64,000 bases of DNA from Linyphia triangularis (lineage: Eukaryota > Arthropoda > Arachnida > Araneae > Linyphiidae). The notes under the pieces were generated by a model. It saw nothing but the letters and a program-made list of their open reading frames with translations, was not told the DNA's origin and did not search any database. The DNA is taken from the NCBI GenBank assembly GCA_963978545.1, contig OZ021733.1, positions 33,647,424-33,711,423 of the forward strand, read 5' to 3'. How positions within the stretch are numbered: position 1 is the stretch's first letter; each line of letters begins with the position of its first letter. The position numbers and the translations under genes are program-made. Shown here in pieces: positions 45,791-58,245 of the stretch.

Positions 45791-46435
45791 CATGCAAAAC
45801 ATCCCGGGTCAAGCCTTTCCTGGCGCATTACATTTCAACTTCAACATGAGTTTTAACAGATACTCTCTAACCAGGCTGACTGGTTGTAGTTCTTGTTTGA
45901 CACATTCCAGATGCAAGTACTAGAAATTTTACCCAAAAACTATTTACTTCTTCCTACACCGATTACTTTCAGCAATCCAGATACTGACCTAAGGATGTTA
46001 CGGTGCAGTATAACTTTCGCGTAGCTCTTGTGAAAAACTATTACTAATACTATAATAAAAAATTTCAAACATTTGTTTCCGTACATCACTCATGGTTCGT
46101 TCTTAATTTTTCTTAATTTACTTTTCTGACTTGAAAACTTATCTTTTGAATTTGATAAAATTCAGTGCAATATGAAAGTTATTAAACAGTGTTAAAGGAA
46201 TTTTAATAATTTTATAATGTTATGAATTTTTCATGCTGGATCTTATTACTAATATTTTAATCCAGGAATATCCGGAAAATAACGAAATGTGTAAATGTAC
46301 GAAAACTGTTACAATGATTTGAGAAATAAAATTTCTGGCAATTTGATTTGTCAAAGATAAAAAAACACCTTATTCCACATGAAGAACAATTGAGAAAGCT
46401 GCAAGCGCTTTGTAAATTGCATATAGAAATAATCA

Positions 46436-46577
46436 GGTTAGTTGGTTAACACACTCAACACACTATTTTTGTACAAAATAACGGCTAATCAGGCCGAGAC
46501 CTACAGCTTAACGTGGAATTCTGAACCACAATTTTGGTATGCGAGGACAGAGCGTTAACCACAGTAATTAGGTGGGA
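46436..46577 (-). mobile_element. SINE family B, minus strand, box B deleted
   Basis: Tail side GTTAGTTGGTTAACACACTC, body CTACAGCTTAACGTGG, then from CTGAACCACAA directly to TTTTGGTATGCGAGG. The box B region is therefore missing, as in the 18613 copy. No clear target duplication. Confidence 0.8.
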
Positions 46578-46727
46578 AGAAGTACTCAGAAATTGTCAGG
46601 ACAATAATTCGACTCAAATGAAACTATTTTTTTTATTCTGTGTATGCTTGGATGTTGAAATGCACCTCAAAACTTTCCTCTGTAGTCTAGCTATGGATTG
46701 GAGTTAAAGAACTGATTCTTTAATTGT

Positions 46728-47262
<535 letters not shown>

Positions 47263-47426
47263 AAGATGAAAAATTTGCACATTTCAAATGTAATGTTACA
47301 TTTATATTCTGATGACAAAAAAATAAACAAAAAAAAAACCCTGCTAAATGCTATTCCACGGTATAATGTTTATCCAAGATTCAGGAATTAAAGCTGCGCA
47401 AATTTTTTCAAATAGTTGATAAACGA

Positions 47427-47607
47427 TTGGTTGGTTGTATTCAGATTATCTGGCGCCGTCAGCAACACGAGGGCTATAATGCGCCGAAACATTTCGTCAT
47501 TTAACAAACCAACATACATTTACAAACACCCATGCCTACACGGGACTCGAACCCGCAACCTCGCGGTCTAGAAGCCAGCACGCTAACCACTATACCGTTT
47601 GGTCGGC
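47427..47607 (-). mobile_element. SINE family A, minus strand, with 13-bp target duplication
   Basis: AGTTGATAAACGA at 47414-47426 and 47608-47620, identical. Complete with intact reversed box B CGGGACTCGAACCCGC. Confidence 0.96.
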
Positions 47608-47929
47608 AGTTGATAAACGAAGTTGTGTTTATGCGACCATTTTTATTGTACAACGGAAACTCAGTTTTATTTTAGGTAGTTTTAGAATTCTGGAAATTAG
47701 CATTTCATCACTGTAATGAAATGAGTTACTTATTTTATTAAAATATCAAATATTCAAATTTGCAACTAAATAATGTTGACATTTCCTCAATACTCTTTTA
47801 AAGGCTATACATCATAGAGAAGCAACAAGTATTCTCACATTGGCAGGTTGACGAAATTCATCTTCCGCTGATGCTGCCTATTGGTATTTAACAATCCTAT
47901 TCGCCCTCTTTTAAATTCGGATGCTCCTG

Positions 47930-48150
47930 ACTTCCGGTCTGCTTGAGACTGGATTGCAGGATCAAATAGAAACATTGAAGCACATGCCATAAGATGAATT
48001 GTTGTACCTACTCTGATTAAATTTGACTCTTGAAAGTGAAAAGTTATGCCTTACTCTTCCATTCAAAATAGGTGACTGCCTTGAAGGTCGATCGAACTCG
48101 TTCACCTACTTCGGACTATACATAAGTTGCGACAGATCTTAAACGTTGCA
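47930..48150 (+). pseudogene. degenerate reverse-transcriptase segment
   Basis: The frame near 48065-48130 reads GDCLEGRSNSFTYFGLYISC. It resembles the LExVxxFTYLGSxIS motif downstream of the catalytic YADD in many non-LTR reverse transcriptases. Upstream frames contain stops. Only this short motif supports the call. A spliced host exon is an alternative. Confidence 0.4.
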
Positions 48151-50794
48151 TAGCTCTTAGATTATTGCGTGACCCTTTGCGGCATGATATTTGCGGTTAC
48201 TGGCTACGAAAGAGGTTAGGAAAAAGATCGGAATATCCACCGATTTGCATTTTAAGATACCCTGGAACGGGTTTGAGTGAGGCAGTTGAAGTCCACTTAT
48301 CAAAAATCAAATGATGGATAGATTTTGTTCCGGTTGATAAAACTACAACTATTACGTATCCTCTGTGATCAAACAGAGTTGTTTGTCCACAAAGAATCTC
48401 GTTCACTCAGTTACAGATGAGTGATAAGTTTCAAACAGTAGCAATGTTTTTGGAACTCGCTCTTAGTTTGAATGTTCGTGGAAAATATTCTAACTCTGAA
48501 ATGTAGCTGTTTGAGCAATGCAAACTAATGAAAAAAAATTAAATATGAAAAGACGTGTAACTCATAGATAACTTTGAAATAAATGAACTATAGGGGATAT
48601 ATATAATCAACAGAATTTCAATATCAGTGCTTATTATAGCAAATGAATCAGTTATTTGAGAAACCCCATCATTTGCGGCTTTGGATAAAAAAGAAAACAG
48701 TTTATGATGAATTTCGTGAATAAAAATAATCTTTTAGGATCAGCAACGCCCTGGAAAGTGGCCAAATTTTAAGCATTTCTTTTTCTGTTTCTCATATCAT
48801 TCAAAGAAATCAAAATATTATCATCATTTGGAACAATTTTGGAAAAAAAAGAGAAAACTGTCAGTGCATAATTTCTTAACTAAATGTAAACTCTAGTGAC
48901 CACCAACGCCATGCAAAGTGACAAAATTCAAAAGTTTCCTTTAATATATAATACATCAAAATATGCAACACGCTTTCAAATAAATCAAAATATTTGTGTA
49001 ACTCAATTTTAACAAGAATCGATTGATAACCTATTCAAATGTTTTAAATAACTGGCGTTAGATCTTTATCTAAAATATTTGTGCGGTTATCTGAAGGGTC
49101 ACGGTCACGTTTTCCATAGTCCGACAAATATCAACAAGTTAAAAAGTTCGTCGCTAGAGTAATGTCGTCGATTTGTCAGACTTTTTTGGACTGAGTCACA
49201 CATTCAGTAATCAGAATTTTTAGACCATTTTTATGGTATAAAAAATCATGTTAGATGAAACAAGTCGGTAGTCCATTTTTGTTTGGAATGAATGCATATA
49301 ATTCAGACCATTCTTTCTTAAATTCAAGATTGTCCTCATCAATTTTTCTCTTCTTTTTAAACGAAGTCGAGGCCATTTTTACAATATGTAGAAAGCGTTT
49401 TAACTACGTATACTATCACGAAGAGCTTATTGCGAAAGAAGCTATCTACCTCAATCGGAACAGAGAGAACAAACATAAAAATAGACCCGATGCAGCTGAA
49501 ACTGTGACAAATAATGGACGCTCTTTCATCGCGCATTCTGATTGTTCTGTATTTCGACTGAGAAGATGCCAGGGAGCGGTGTGGACTATGATTTGAAGTT
49601 GGTATATGTGAGAACAATGATACCAGTCCAACCTACTCATATCTCTGCGTTTTGTCGGGTTTTCCTTATTTTTCGGGTTTGAGATTTAGCTGTAAGTTCA
49701 TTACACATTTACCTAAACAAACACAAATTTATTAGTATTTATTACTTTATCACTTTATTCTTAAGATGAGTTACTTAGAACTTGAACAACCGCAAATATC
49801 CATGAAAATGGCCGCAGTCCCTGCCGACCACTGACCCCTGAAAAAGCAAAACGTGTCTAATAACCTGGTCTATTGTGCAACAGTGAAGGAAAAATGAGGG
49901 TGATCATTTTCAATTTGCTTTAATAACTGATATTGAGATTCAGTTGGTTTACTATAACTTTCTCCGTTGTTTTTAGTTACATGACTATGATTAATGATAA
50001 TTTTTAACATTTCGTGTGCGCATAAATGATTACATTATCTAGAATGTATCCCGTCCAATTTCATTTCTCAAATAAAAATGTGAATAACCTACAGAGTATT
50101 GCAAATTGTCTCCCGCTATCAAATATGGTTAAAACTACTACACTTTTGGGTTGGAATAATTTCTACGGATGTTTAAATTAAAAGTTAAGTAAAAAAATCA
50201 CCAGTATCATTTAAAACTGGTCACCTTGTACATTATTAAAAATGACACAAAGGTTGTTAACTTGTGAACTTGAAGTTTGTTGCTAATACTTTGTAACTTC
50301 TTTATTTGCATGGTTTCATCAAATGTGTTTGAAATGGAGCTTTGTAAAAACCCGATGAATATTTTTAAAAAAATAGCATTAGAGAAAAATTTTATGAAGT
50401 TGAAACATTCGGAAAAATACTTTTCTGAACTTCGAAATTTATATTTTAAACTATATAAACTTTTAAAAAAATTATTTTGTAATAGAATTCGAAGAAATGA
50501 TTGCTTGATGTATATATTATTTGGTGCAAGTGATACACCAGGAATATTCTGCGTAGGAATATTGATGAAACTGCAAAGTACTGGGAGAACGCTTTCCTTC
50601 TTTTAAGTGAAATTCCCATGTATGTGTGTTGTGAATTTGGGAGAAGCAAGAAAACTCCCACCAAGCATAATACCACCTGACGATAATCGACACGAATGTG
50701 ACCATTTTAATTTGTATGCATCTTCGTAATGCTACTTATTTTTTGGTATTTTTTTTAAACTGAATTTTAATTAAAAATTTATATTTAAAATGAC
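48151..50794. other. apparently single-copy sequence, no gene resolved
   Basis: Two patches are less AT-rich than the surroundings (48170-48420 and 49430-49640). The second overlaps ORFs on both strands, the plus one of 113 codons from 49255, with no motif I recognise. I see no splice or promoter arrangement that would settle whether either is an exon. Confidence 0.4.
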
Positions 50795-51225
50795 GTCTGC
50801 ATTAGGTCCCGTTACACTTTTAATTTCTATAGAGTTTCGAATTACAATTAAAAAAAATTTGGTGACAGTGTTGTTCAGAGAAACCCTTTTTTATAATAAA
50901 TGGATTTGTTGATAATTTTAGATAATGGATATTTGAAAGGACGATTGTATTAGGTTCCTTTACATTTTATAATTTATATAGAGTTTCGAATTGCAATTCA
51001 AAACAATTTGGCGACAGTATTGTTCAAAGAAACCCTTTCTCTAATAAGGGGTTATTTAAGGACTAACACTTTTCATAATTTTATTTTAGATAATGGACAT
51101 TTGAAAGGACGTTTACATTAGGTTCTTTAACATTTTTAATTTCTATAGAGTTTCGAATTACAATTGAAAGAAATGTGAGGACAGTGTAGCTCAAAGACAC
51201 CCTTTCTCTAATAAGGTCAATTAAT
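50795..51225 (+). repeat. three-copy tandem repeat of ~150-170 bp
   Basis: TTAGGT starts units at about 50802, 50950 and 51118. Each has ATAGAGTTTCGAATT, a GACAGTG/GACAGTATTG block, AAACCCTTT or ACACCCTTT, and GATAATGGAYATTTGAAAGG before the next unit. Confidence 0.85.
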
Positions 51226-51629
51226 TTAATTAATAATAAATAATAAGAATGTCGGAGGTTACATCAATGTTTCTGGTGAAAAGAAGCTATAGAAAATCAA
51301 TTTACTACTCAATGTAAGAACTCATTGATCCGTAACCGATAGACAAGGTCTTGTGAAATATTCTAACACAAAGTGAATGTGGAAACGTTTGATCTTCAGG
51401 TCTCAATGCCCTCACCTTAGCATGAAAAAGCACTATACATATTGGCATTCCGTCTGTGCTGCTGCTGCGTGACGACCTAGTACGTAAGAACCTTGAAAGT
51501 TGACACGTACTGCACGAAGAGCCAACATTTCGAAATAAATAAAATTCATTGTTTTATGCCAAGATATGCGCATAAGGACATAAATGTAGTCATTGGTTTC
51601 AGGGCTTGATTGAATGATTCCCTATTCAT

Positions 51630-52100
51630 AATGTGACCAGACGTCCTGATTTGGGCGGGACAGTCCCGCTGCCCGAATGTCCAGCCAAATTGTCCCGCTT
51701 TCCGTTGTAGAGTCCTGTCAAAGTATTTTGAAACAAAACAAAAATGTTCTTCAGAACTTCGTTAATCAAGAAAAACTAACAGAGTGGATAGCTGATGAAG
51801 TTTGTGGAGATAAGCGTTAGGCGGTGTTTTTTATTCATTTCCACAAGCACTCAATTAAAATTGCCAATATATTATGAAAATTTTGTGGAATTATGGCTTT
51901 AGTTTGCCGGGAACAACCGTTGCCGTTGAAAGGACATTTTCTATTGTTGATAAAATTTGGAATTCGGAAATATACACAACTTTCTGTGGATACTCTAAAA
52001 TCTTTGTTAATAACTAAAATTAACTTTTCATATTCTCGCAGAGTTTCTAGATTTCCAACTAAAATCAAATAAAAATGTGTTGAACGCAATAATCTCAAAT
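51630..52100 (+). pseudogene. hAT transposase C-terminal relic with nearby terminal-type sequence
   Basis: From about 51905 the plus strand reads LPGTTVAVERTFSIVDKIWN, then after a frameshift LSVDTLKSLLITKIN and SYSRR. This is the hAT C-terminal dimerisation domain, in which A-x-E-R-x-F-S, then W, then L-x-x-D-x-L are diagnostic. At 51636-51710 a block ATGTGACCAGACGTCCTG with GGGCGGGACAGTCCCGC has the look of a transposon end, suggesting a heavily deleted element. Frameshift and missing N-terminus make it dead. Confidence 0.72.
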
Positions 52101-55100
52101 AAGAAGTATATGCTTATAAAGTATTGCTTAAAGTTAATAATACATTTAAATAAACGTATGAATTACAATGTTTGTATTTTGTATATCTTCAGAAAAACCT
52201 CGAACGTTGAAGATTTTAGAATTGTGTGTTCCGAACCCTATAAATATAATACGAAAAATATAAATGTCTCCTTCCCCATTGGCAGAGACATGTGCTTATT
52301 TTTAGCCAGAAAAATCGGATTACATTACCGATTAGTTCCTTGTAAGAAAATGTCCGGCTATAAGTGACGACCCAGTGCGTTCTAACTTTTTATATTTATG
52401 TCACTTTGCGTTAAAATTAGTTAAATAACTTGGTCTGCTTGTATGTTTCGTAAATTTTACTTTCTTACATTTTTCAGAAACCTTTCTAAACTTTAGGTAG
52501 TATTTGTCACCAAACAAGAAAATAGAAAATTGTTCAAGCACTTTTGTTCCCAACCTTGACGGAATACGGCGTTTGACTTGAACCTACGACCTATACTTCC
52601 CTCATTAAAAATTAAAAAGTAGCGATTTTAATCGCTATCTTAAAGTAGGCCAAAAGCCAAAGGTACTTTTAGGGTTACGTAGGTGGACAATCAATTTCAA
52701 TTCTAACTATTGCAAAGTTAATCCAATATCTTCGAATATACATTTGACTAAGTTTTTTAATGAAGTTAAATAAAGAAAATGGGGTGACTCTTAACATATC
52801 TTTTCTTAAAGTATAAGGAAATGAAAACTTATAAAAATGAGTTTCTTTAATTAAGAGAGTTATGACACTGCCGGAAATAATTTTTTTGGGGACATTTCAT
52901 TAAAAAAAAATTTTTAAAAATTGACTTTAATATGTACTAAGAAAGTAAACAATACCCCCCCCCCCCTCATCACAACGCTATTAATTCATGCTTCTTAATG
53001 AGTAGTGTCTAAATAATTAAAATTCCAAATTGTAAAGTTCAAAATTATGAAATTATAAATTATAAAATTATAAATTATAAAATTCAAAACCAAGTAAAGA
53101 TTACCTACATAATAATTGTTTTTATAAAAATTTGATAATTACTTAAATGTGACGTGGGAATTTTTTATTTTTTTTACTACTTCGTTTTGAAATTAAATTA
53201 ATATGTTTAATTCATTTTATTTGCAATGGTAAAACTATATTGTGAAACCTATTCCTATATAAGAAAATAATAATGATTAGAGAGAGAATTACAAGCATAA
53301 TAAAAAAAGCAACGTCTCATCTTTCATTCATTCTATGCAACCACAAATTACTGAATGAGCTTTTAAACAGTGTATTTTTTGGAAAATTGATAATGTTTGA
53401 AATAATTTTTTCATCCCATTTAGCAAATGATTATCATTTCGCGCTTTCTTTTTCTGGATTGCATGGGCAACCTATGAAAAATTTTGGAAAGTATGTCTTA
53501 CAATATAACACTATTTCTTTAAAGATAAAAAATTTGAATAAAACTCTTATTCATTCTTTAAAATAATTTGTTTTTCAATATAATCAACGTGTTATCATTT
53601 TACGTGACTGTCCATGCAACCTGATAAACATGTAAAACATGTTGTTCCCTACCCCTCTTCTAAACAAAACAAAAAAACTTGTGTGCTCTAATTTTTTACT
53701 TTTTGAAGGAATTCGATTTGTAAAAGGAAAAAAAAAACATTTTCTGTGAGTATTTTTCCTTTTCTAATTCTTTTGACTTGCTTAAATTTTTTCTTAAAGA
53801 TTAATTTATATACAAATGGGACGATATATTTTAACCACCCCAATCTAGCCCGCATTTCTTAAAATTTTGTATCTCTGAGGACATTTTCCTCTTAATTTTG
53901 CAGTTTACCTTCCCACTTTTGACTCTTTCTGGCATCTATGCTTTTGTACCAACTTATTTACCAACACCAATGTTGGTAGATAACTTTTGAGCAAATTCGT
54001 CAGGAAACATGACTGGAACTGGACTACCTACTAGATATCTTCGGGACTACTAGGGGAGCTGATGAGAAAATTCCCTGATTTTTTCTAAAAACTTTGGGAA
54101 TCCTGTTATCTAATTTTAAATTTTTCTTATGCTTTTTAACTTTCTGTTAATTACAGCGGCTTCTCCAAATAAGGGACATTTAATTCGGACACCCCATACA
54201 ATAGATAGTGTGTGTGTCACGAAGGAAATATAATTTAATATGCAAACATCAGATTATTTCAATTGTTGTTATAGATATGTACATGTGTATTAGTGACGTC
54301 GCAACTACCCGACTTAATTATTTCGAAATATTGAAAGGATTTTGTAAATTTTCCGTGAAATAATTTCGATTCAGAAACTAAAATAAAATAGACAAATATC
54401 ACAACAAAAAGAATGGAAATCTGAACAAAAAAGAACCCCCACGAGGTAGCACATTGATGTAGATTGAAAGGGACCTGCATGTCACGTGGGATCCATATAG
54501 AATAGACGGACTTTGGTGGACCCATCTCTTTATCACCAACCAGTATAAAAATCATGTGATCAAATTTATTCAGTAACACTCTTGTCTTTAACGCAATGTA
54601 AGACGTTGGGCTCGGGGCCAATTCCCGGGTAAGGAAAGTGTGTTTGCCGTAATTCAAAACATAAACTTCTTTTGTAAAGGTATCGAATTGAATGAAATTG
54701 GATTTTTTTTCCCCAACGGATAGTATTTTTTTAAACATCACTTAAAATCAAATGGGCTGAAATGGGTTATCCCATTTGGGTCTGTGTGGAGAAACTTATG
54801 TGGGTCCATATCGAAGTCATGTATCCCAATCTACGTGAATTCCATATGAAGGTTTTGTATGGTTAGCGAGACCTATCCCATATAGGCCCTTATGAGTGAG
54901 CTAACTGGGTAAGGGAGTAAAATCTCCCCGCCAAGTTTTCAGCCTAAAAAGTTGGTAAAATCAGTAAGAGGCCCCGCCAAATTACATCTTACTCATACTC
55001 AAAGCTGTATACGCTTTTACTCTTGAAGAAGTACTATTTTAGAACCAAGATATTCTCATCATAGTTTTGACGTGTTGGTTATTGATAAGAAAAACCTTCC

Positions 55101-57060
55101 AAATTATATTCCCGTGCCCGCAGCTAGTGCGGAAGATGAATACAAATAATTTATCCTAATAGAATTTCATTGCACTTACAGTTTCAAAGTATTTATTTGC
55201 ATGCGGCCAAAAAAATAAGTAGTGTTGAATGTGAGTAAATTGTAATTTGGCAAGGACAATATCTGCCCTTTTTTAAGCTGACAACCTTACAGGGATTTTT
55301 TTTCGTCTAAACACTACAATATTTCTAAAACTAAAAAACAAGTCGTAAATAATAACCATAATAAATACCATGTTTTATATCTTTTACAAGATCACTCATA
55401 GCCTTGAAAGTACAACACTTTTAACCCTGGTATTTCAGTGATAGCTGATAGCCATTAGAGATATAAAAACATTTATAGAATTTGAGCTCGATTAAAAATG
55501 CTTCAAGAATAAGTTAAATTCATTAGTGCAACCATTTATGTCATATTGAATCACAAGCAAAACAAATTAATCTCGGTAATTTTAGCAGAAGTCTGAATGT
55601 TGGGAAAAAAACACGTTTTCCTTTGCTAGATATCGGGCGCTGCCAACTGTCTCATTCTTTTTATCTTTTCAAACAAGGTCTATAATACGTACTGCTACGT
55701 ATTTTATAAGCAGCTTTTGCTACAGACAGGGATGGATTTATCGCGGTAGCTATGGTCTTATTTGGTGAATTTATATCGCCAGAAACTTCCAATTTTCAAT
55801 TCAAGAAGACAAACTACAACGTTATGTTTTCGGACACCGTGACATTGTCATTTTAAATAAATTATTTTTTAATTTTGTAACTTAACTTAAAATTACTATA
55901 ATATGGCAAACAAACAAGTAATAATTTTATTTTCCCAAACTGAGTAACTTGGTATAACTTAGAATCGACCTTTTCAATTGTAGAAAGTATCTAAGCCGTC
56001 ACAGCACATATGTTACAGAATTTCCAGGAAAAATATATCATGTGAATTGGATCAGACTTCATCAAGTTCCAATATTTTTTATAGTTATATAGCAGTTCAC
56101 CGACTAGTCTTTCGACCAAGGTTATCTAATTTCAACTGGAAACCAGTCCTGAATAAAGGAGGGAACCGTCTGACATCATTTCATCTGAGCAAACAATGTC
56201 GAGTTGACCTTTGACATGAATGATTCCGAGCGTGAACAATCGTTTGTTATGGACTAATCACGCTCCATTTACAAAGGTCGCAATCAATATTGCTGTGATT
56301 TGAATTCAAGCAGCTGTCACAAATGAGGAGAGAGCATAATCTTTAGGAAATCCATTCTTTTCATGAGGAGAAACAGATACAAGTGGGAAACTTCGCAAAC
56401 CGATTCTGGCGGGGTCATAGATAAAAGTGCCGAGTTTCAAGGTAAAATAATTAAGCTTGATGCGAGCTATGAGCTATGATAGGTGATCCATTAATCTCTA
56501 CATTCAAAGAATCATTCTACATAAAATAGACATTGACAGATAATCGGAAAGTGTCTGAAATGATGATATAGTAATAAAGCTTGTATTTAGGAGTCAAATG
56601 TTGAGTATTCTCTCACTTGCAATGAGAGCTGTGAGAATTTATTAATCTCTAAATGGAAAGCTTCACCTATATACAAAGTGATTGTAAAGTTTCTTTGCCG
56701 ATATACGTCCCTCTAATGCCTTCCTCGAACAACAAATGTGAATGAAATTCAAAATAATAGGCGGCCACCGCCTCTGCTTGCTTACGTTCGCCAACTCTCG
56801 ATTGCTCTACAACCTTCATTTATTAGCCTTACGAACCAGGCTCTCACTAAAAGAATAGACATCTTCACACAACGTCATAGTATATAAAATGTTTTCGTGT
56901 CCTAATCAAGAGAAAATCACAGAAGTTTAACTTCATCTTATACACTTGCACGTTTCGTTATCTTTCCCAAAATATTTTTTTTTCTCCTTTTTCCCAGAAG
57001 TGGGTTTTACAGAAAGAGCAAAGTTCTTGAATAGAACTGTATCATGTTCTTCAGCAACAA
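52101..57060. other. AT-rich sequence, mostly unexplained
   Basis: No repeat copy or gene is recognised. There is a poly-C run of 12 at 52955-52966 and a short AAATTATA-type repeat at 53045-53090. A zone with several CCATAT/GGGTCC words lies at 54440-54900. A slightly GC-richer patch at 56160-56480 includes TTGACCTTTGACAT, which resembles a direct-repeat nuclear receptor site. Confidence 0.4.
54259..54741 (-). CDS. 160-codon ORF of doubtful reality
   Basis: This is the longest open frame in the window. It predicts a K/F-rich N-terminus and a hydrophobic stretch FFFVQISILFVVIFVYFILV near residues 102-121 that could be a membrane segment. No family is recognised. Part of it overlaps the repeated CCATAT/GGGACC words at 54460-54540. 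In DNA this AT-rich a frame of this length can occur by chance. An exon of an unknown membrane protein is possible. Confidence 0.15.
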   Translation of the reverse strand: MMFKKILSVGEKKSNFIQFDTFTKEVYVLNYGKHTFLTRELAPSPTSYIALKTRVLLNKFDHMIFILVGDKEMGPPKSVYSIWIPRDMQVPFNLHQCATSWGFFFVQISILFVVIFVYFILVSESKLFHGKFTKSFQYFEIIKSGSCDVTNTHVHIYNNN

Positions 57061-57075
57061 TACTCCCAATACAAT

Positions 57076-57195
57076 CTAGGCTGCTTCTATGACATCTTTC
57101 AACATTCCGTCTAGCATCGGCCTTTCAAAACTTTCATCTAGGCTCTTAATTTCTCGTTGAGCACAGTAGTTAGAAAATGCCGATCCGGGGCCATG
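57076..57195 (-). other. possible 5' exon downstream of the promoter-like block
   Basis: Reading left from the GC-rich block, an ATG at 57193 (CTTCATGGCC) opens an 18-codon frame (MAPDRHFLTTVLNEKLRA). An overlapping frame open from further upstream reads CAQREIKSLDESFERPMLDG and ends at the stop at 57076. Neither is recognised. The position just downstream of clustered promoter-type motifs is the only reason to list it. Confidence 0.2.
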
Positions 57196-57204
57196 AAGCG
57201 ACCG

Positions 57205-57312
57205 AGCGACGGGACGGGGGACGATGACGTCACCGGAAGGGGCGTGATCGGATATGACGTCACAGGAAGTGACATCGCCGGGTATGACATCACCGGAAGT
57301 CACGTGACCGGA
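57205..57312. promoter_or_regulatory. GC-rich cluster of CRE, ETS-like and E-box motifs
   Basis: In about 100 bp there are TGACGTCA at 57225 and 57255, TGACATCA at 57285, three CCGGAAG-type ETS motifs (57233, 57293, 57307) plus AGGAAGTGAC near 57264, and the palindrome GTCACGTGAC at 57299-57308. The block is CpG-rich in AT-rich surroundings. These are the classic sites of ATF/CREB, ETS and bHLH-ZIP factors, typical of TATA-less promoters. Direction is undetermined; minus-strand transcription starting near 57200 is possible. The ORFs across it are by-products of the GC content. Confidence 0.6.
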
Positions 57313-57369
57313 AGTGGAGTGGAGTTGTTCCCCTCCTGCTGCTGTTTTAGTTTCGGTTTCGTTATAAGC

Positions 57370-58045
57370 TGTTTGTGTATGACGTCACAGTAGATATGTC
57401 GTCATAATGTGTTTTATATCAAAGTTTAGAGCGATGGCAACACTTTTTAGTTTCGATTTACCTTTAGGATGGAGTTGAGTTGTTCTAGGACTGCTTGTAA
57501 ACGAATAAGTTAGAGTGATAGGCTTTTATTGTGTGACGTCACAGTAGATATGACGTCATAATGTGTTTTATATCAAAGTTTTGAGCGGTGGCAACACTTT
57601 TTAGTTTTGGTTTCCAGTTAACTGGTGTTGAGTTGTTCTAGGGCTGCTTCTAAGTGAATAAGTTAGAGTTATAGATATTTTTACTAGTGACGTCATAGTG
57701 GATATGACGTCATAACTTGTTTTATACCAAAGTTTTGAGCGGTGGCAACACTTTTTTAGTTTCGATTTACCTTTAAGACGGAGTTGAGTTGTTCTAGGGC
57801 TGCTTCTAAGTGAATAAGTTAGAGTTATAGGTATTTTTGACTAGTGACGTCACAGTGGGTATGACGTCATTCATGATTTTACAAAACTTACCTTTAAGAC
57901 GATGGGAGCAATATAAATATGCTAAGTTTTAGGCGGGATGGAGTTGAGTTGTTTTAGGGCTACTTTTAAGTGAATAACTTAGAGTGATAGGCTGTTTTAC
58001 CAGTGACGTCACAGTGTTAATGTAGTGGGAATGACGTCACGATTT
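57370..58045 (+). repeat. CRE tandem array, ~155-bp unit, ~4.5 copies
   Basis: Units start with AGTGACGTCACAGT-type sequence at 57380, 57534, 57688, 57845 and 58004 (periods 154, 154, 157, 159). Nearly every unit has a second TGACGTCA about 17-28 bp later (57551, 57705, 57862, 58032; the first unit has TGTCGTCA). With 57225 and 57255 this makes eleven perfect TGACGTCA octamers in about 815 bp. Each unit also carries TATCAAAGTTT, GAGCGGTGGCAACACTTTTT, GGAGTTGAGTTGTTCTAGG and GAATAAGTTAGAGTTATAGG (several lost in the fourth). Copies differ, so the array is not very recent, yet the octamers are intact. Confidence 0.92.
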
Positions 58046-58089
58046 GCTTTATATCAAAGTTTAAAGGAATGGCAACATCTTGTATCCTG

Positions 58090-58165
58090 ATATATAGCTA
58101 AGTCTCCTTTGATTGGTTGAAATAAAAGCTCACTTCTGATTGGTTAGAATATGTCACGTGATTTC
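58090..58165. promoter_or_regulatory. two inverted CCAAT boxes and an E-box
   Basis: TTTGATTGGTT at about 58109-58119 and TCTGATTGGTT at about 58135-58145 are inverted CCAAT boxes 27 bp apart. GTCACGTGAT at 58153-58162 repeats the E-box seen at 57299. Such a combination beside CRE sites is typical of promoters bound by NF-Y, CREB/ATF and USF-like factors. No transcript evidence is visible. Confidence 0.5.
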
Positions 58166-58230
58166 AAATGCTCTTCTCATTGACTATACAGTTTAGTAAG
58201 AGAGTTTTCTACTAAGTTCAATGTAATTGC

Positions 58231-58245
58231 GGCGCCATCTAGTGG
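58231..58245 (-). promoter_or_regulatory. CTCF consensus match
   Basis: The minus strand reads CCACTAGATGGCGCC, which fits every position of the CTCF core consensus CCASYAGRKGGCRSY. It lies at the edge of the CRE/CCAAT block, where an insulator or promoter-proximal CTCF site would be expected. A chance match in AT-rich DNA is unlikely but not excluded. Confidence 0.55.

Noticed and set aside
50277..50606. 109-codon plus ORF
   Set aside because: AT-rich chance frame; a shorter frame on the other strand is equally plausible and neither has a recognisable domain.
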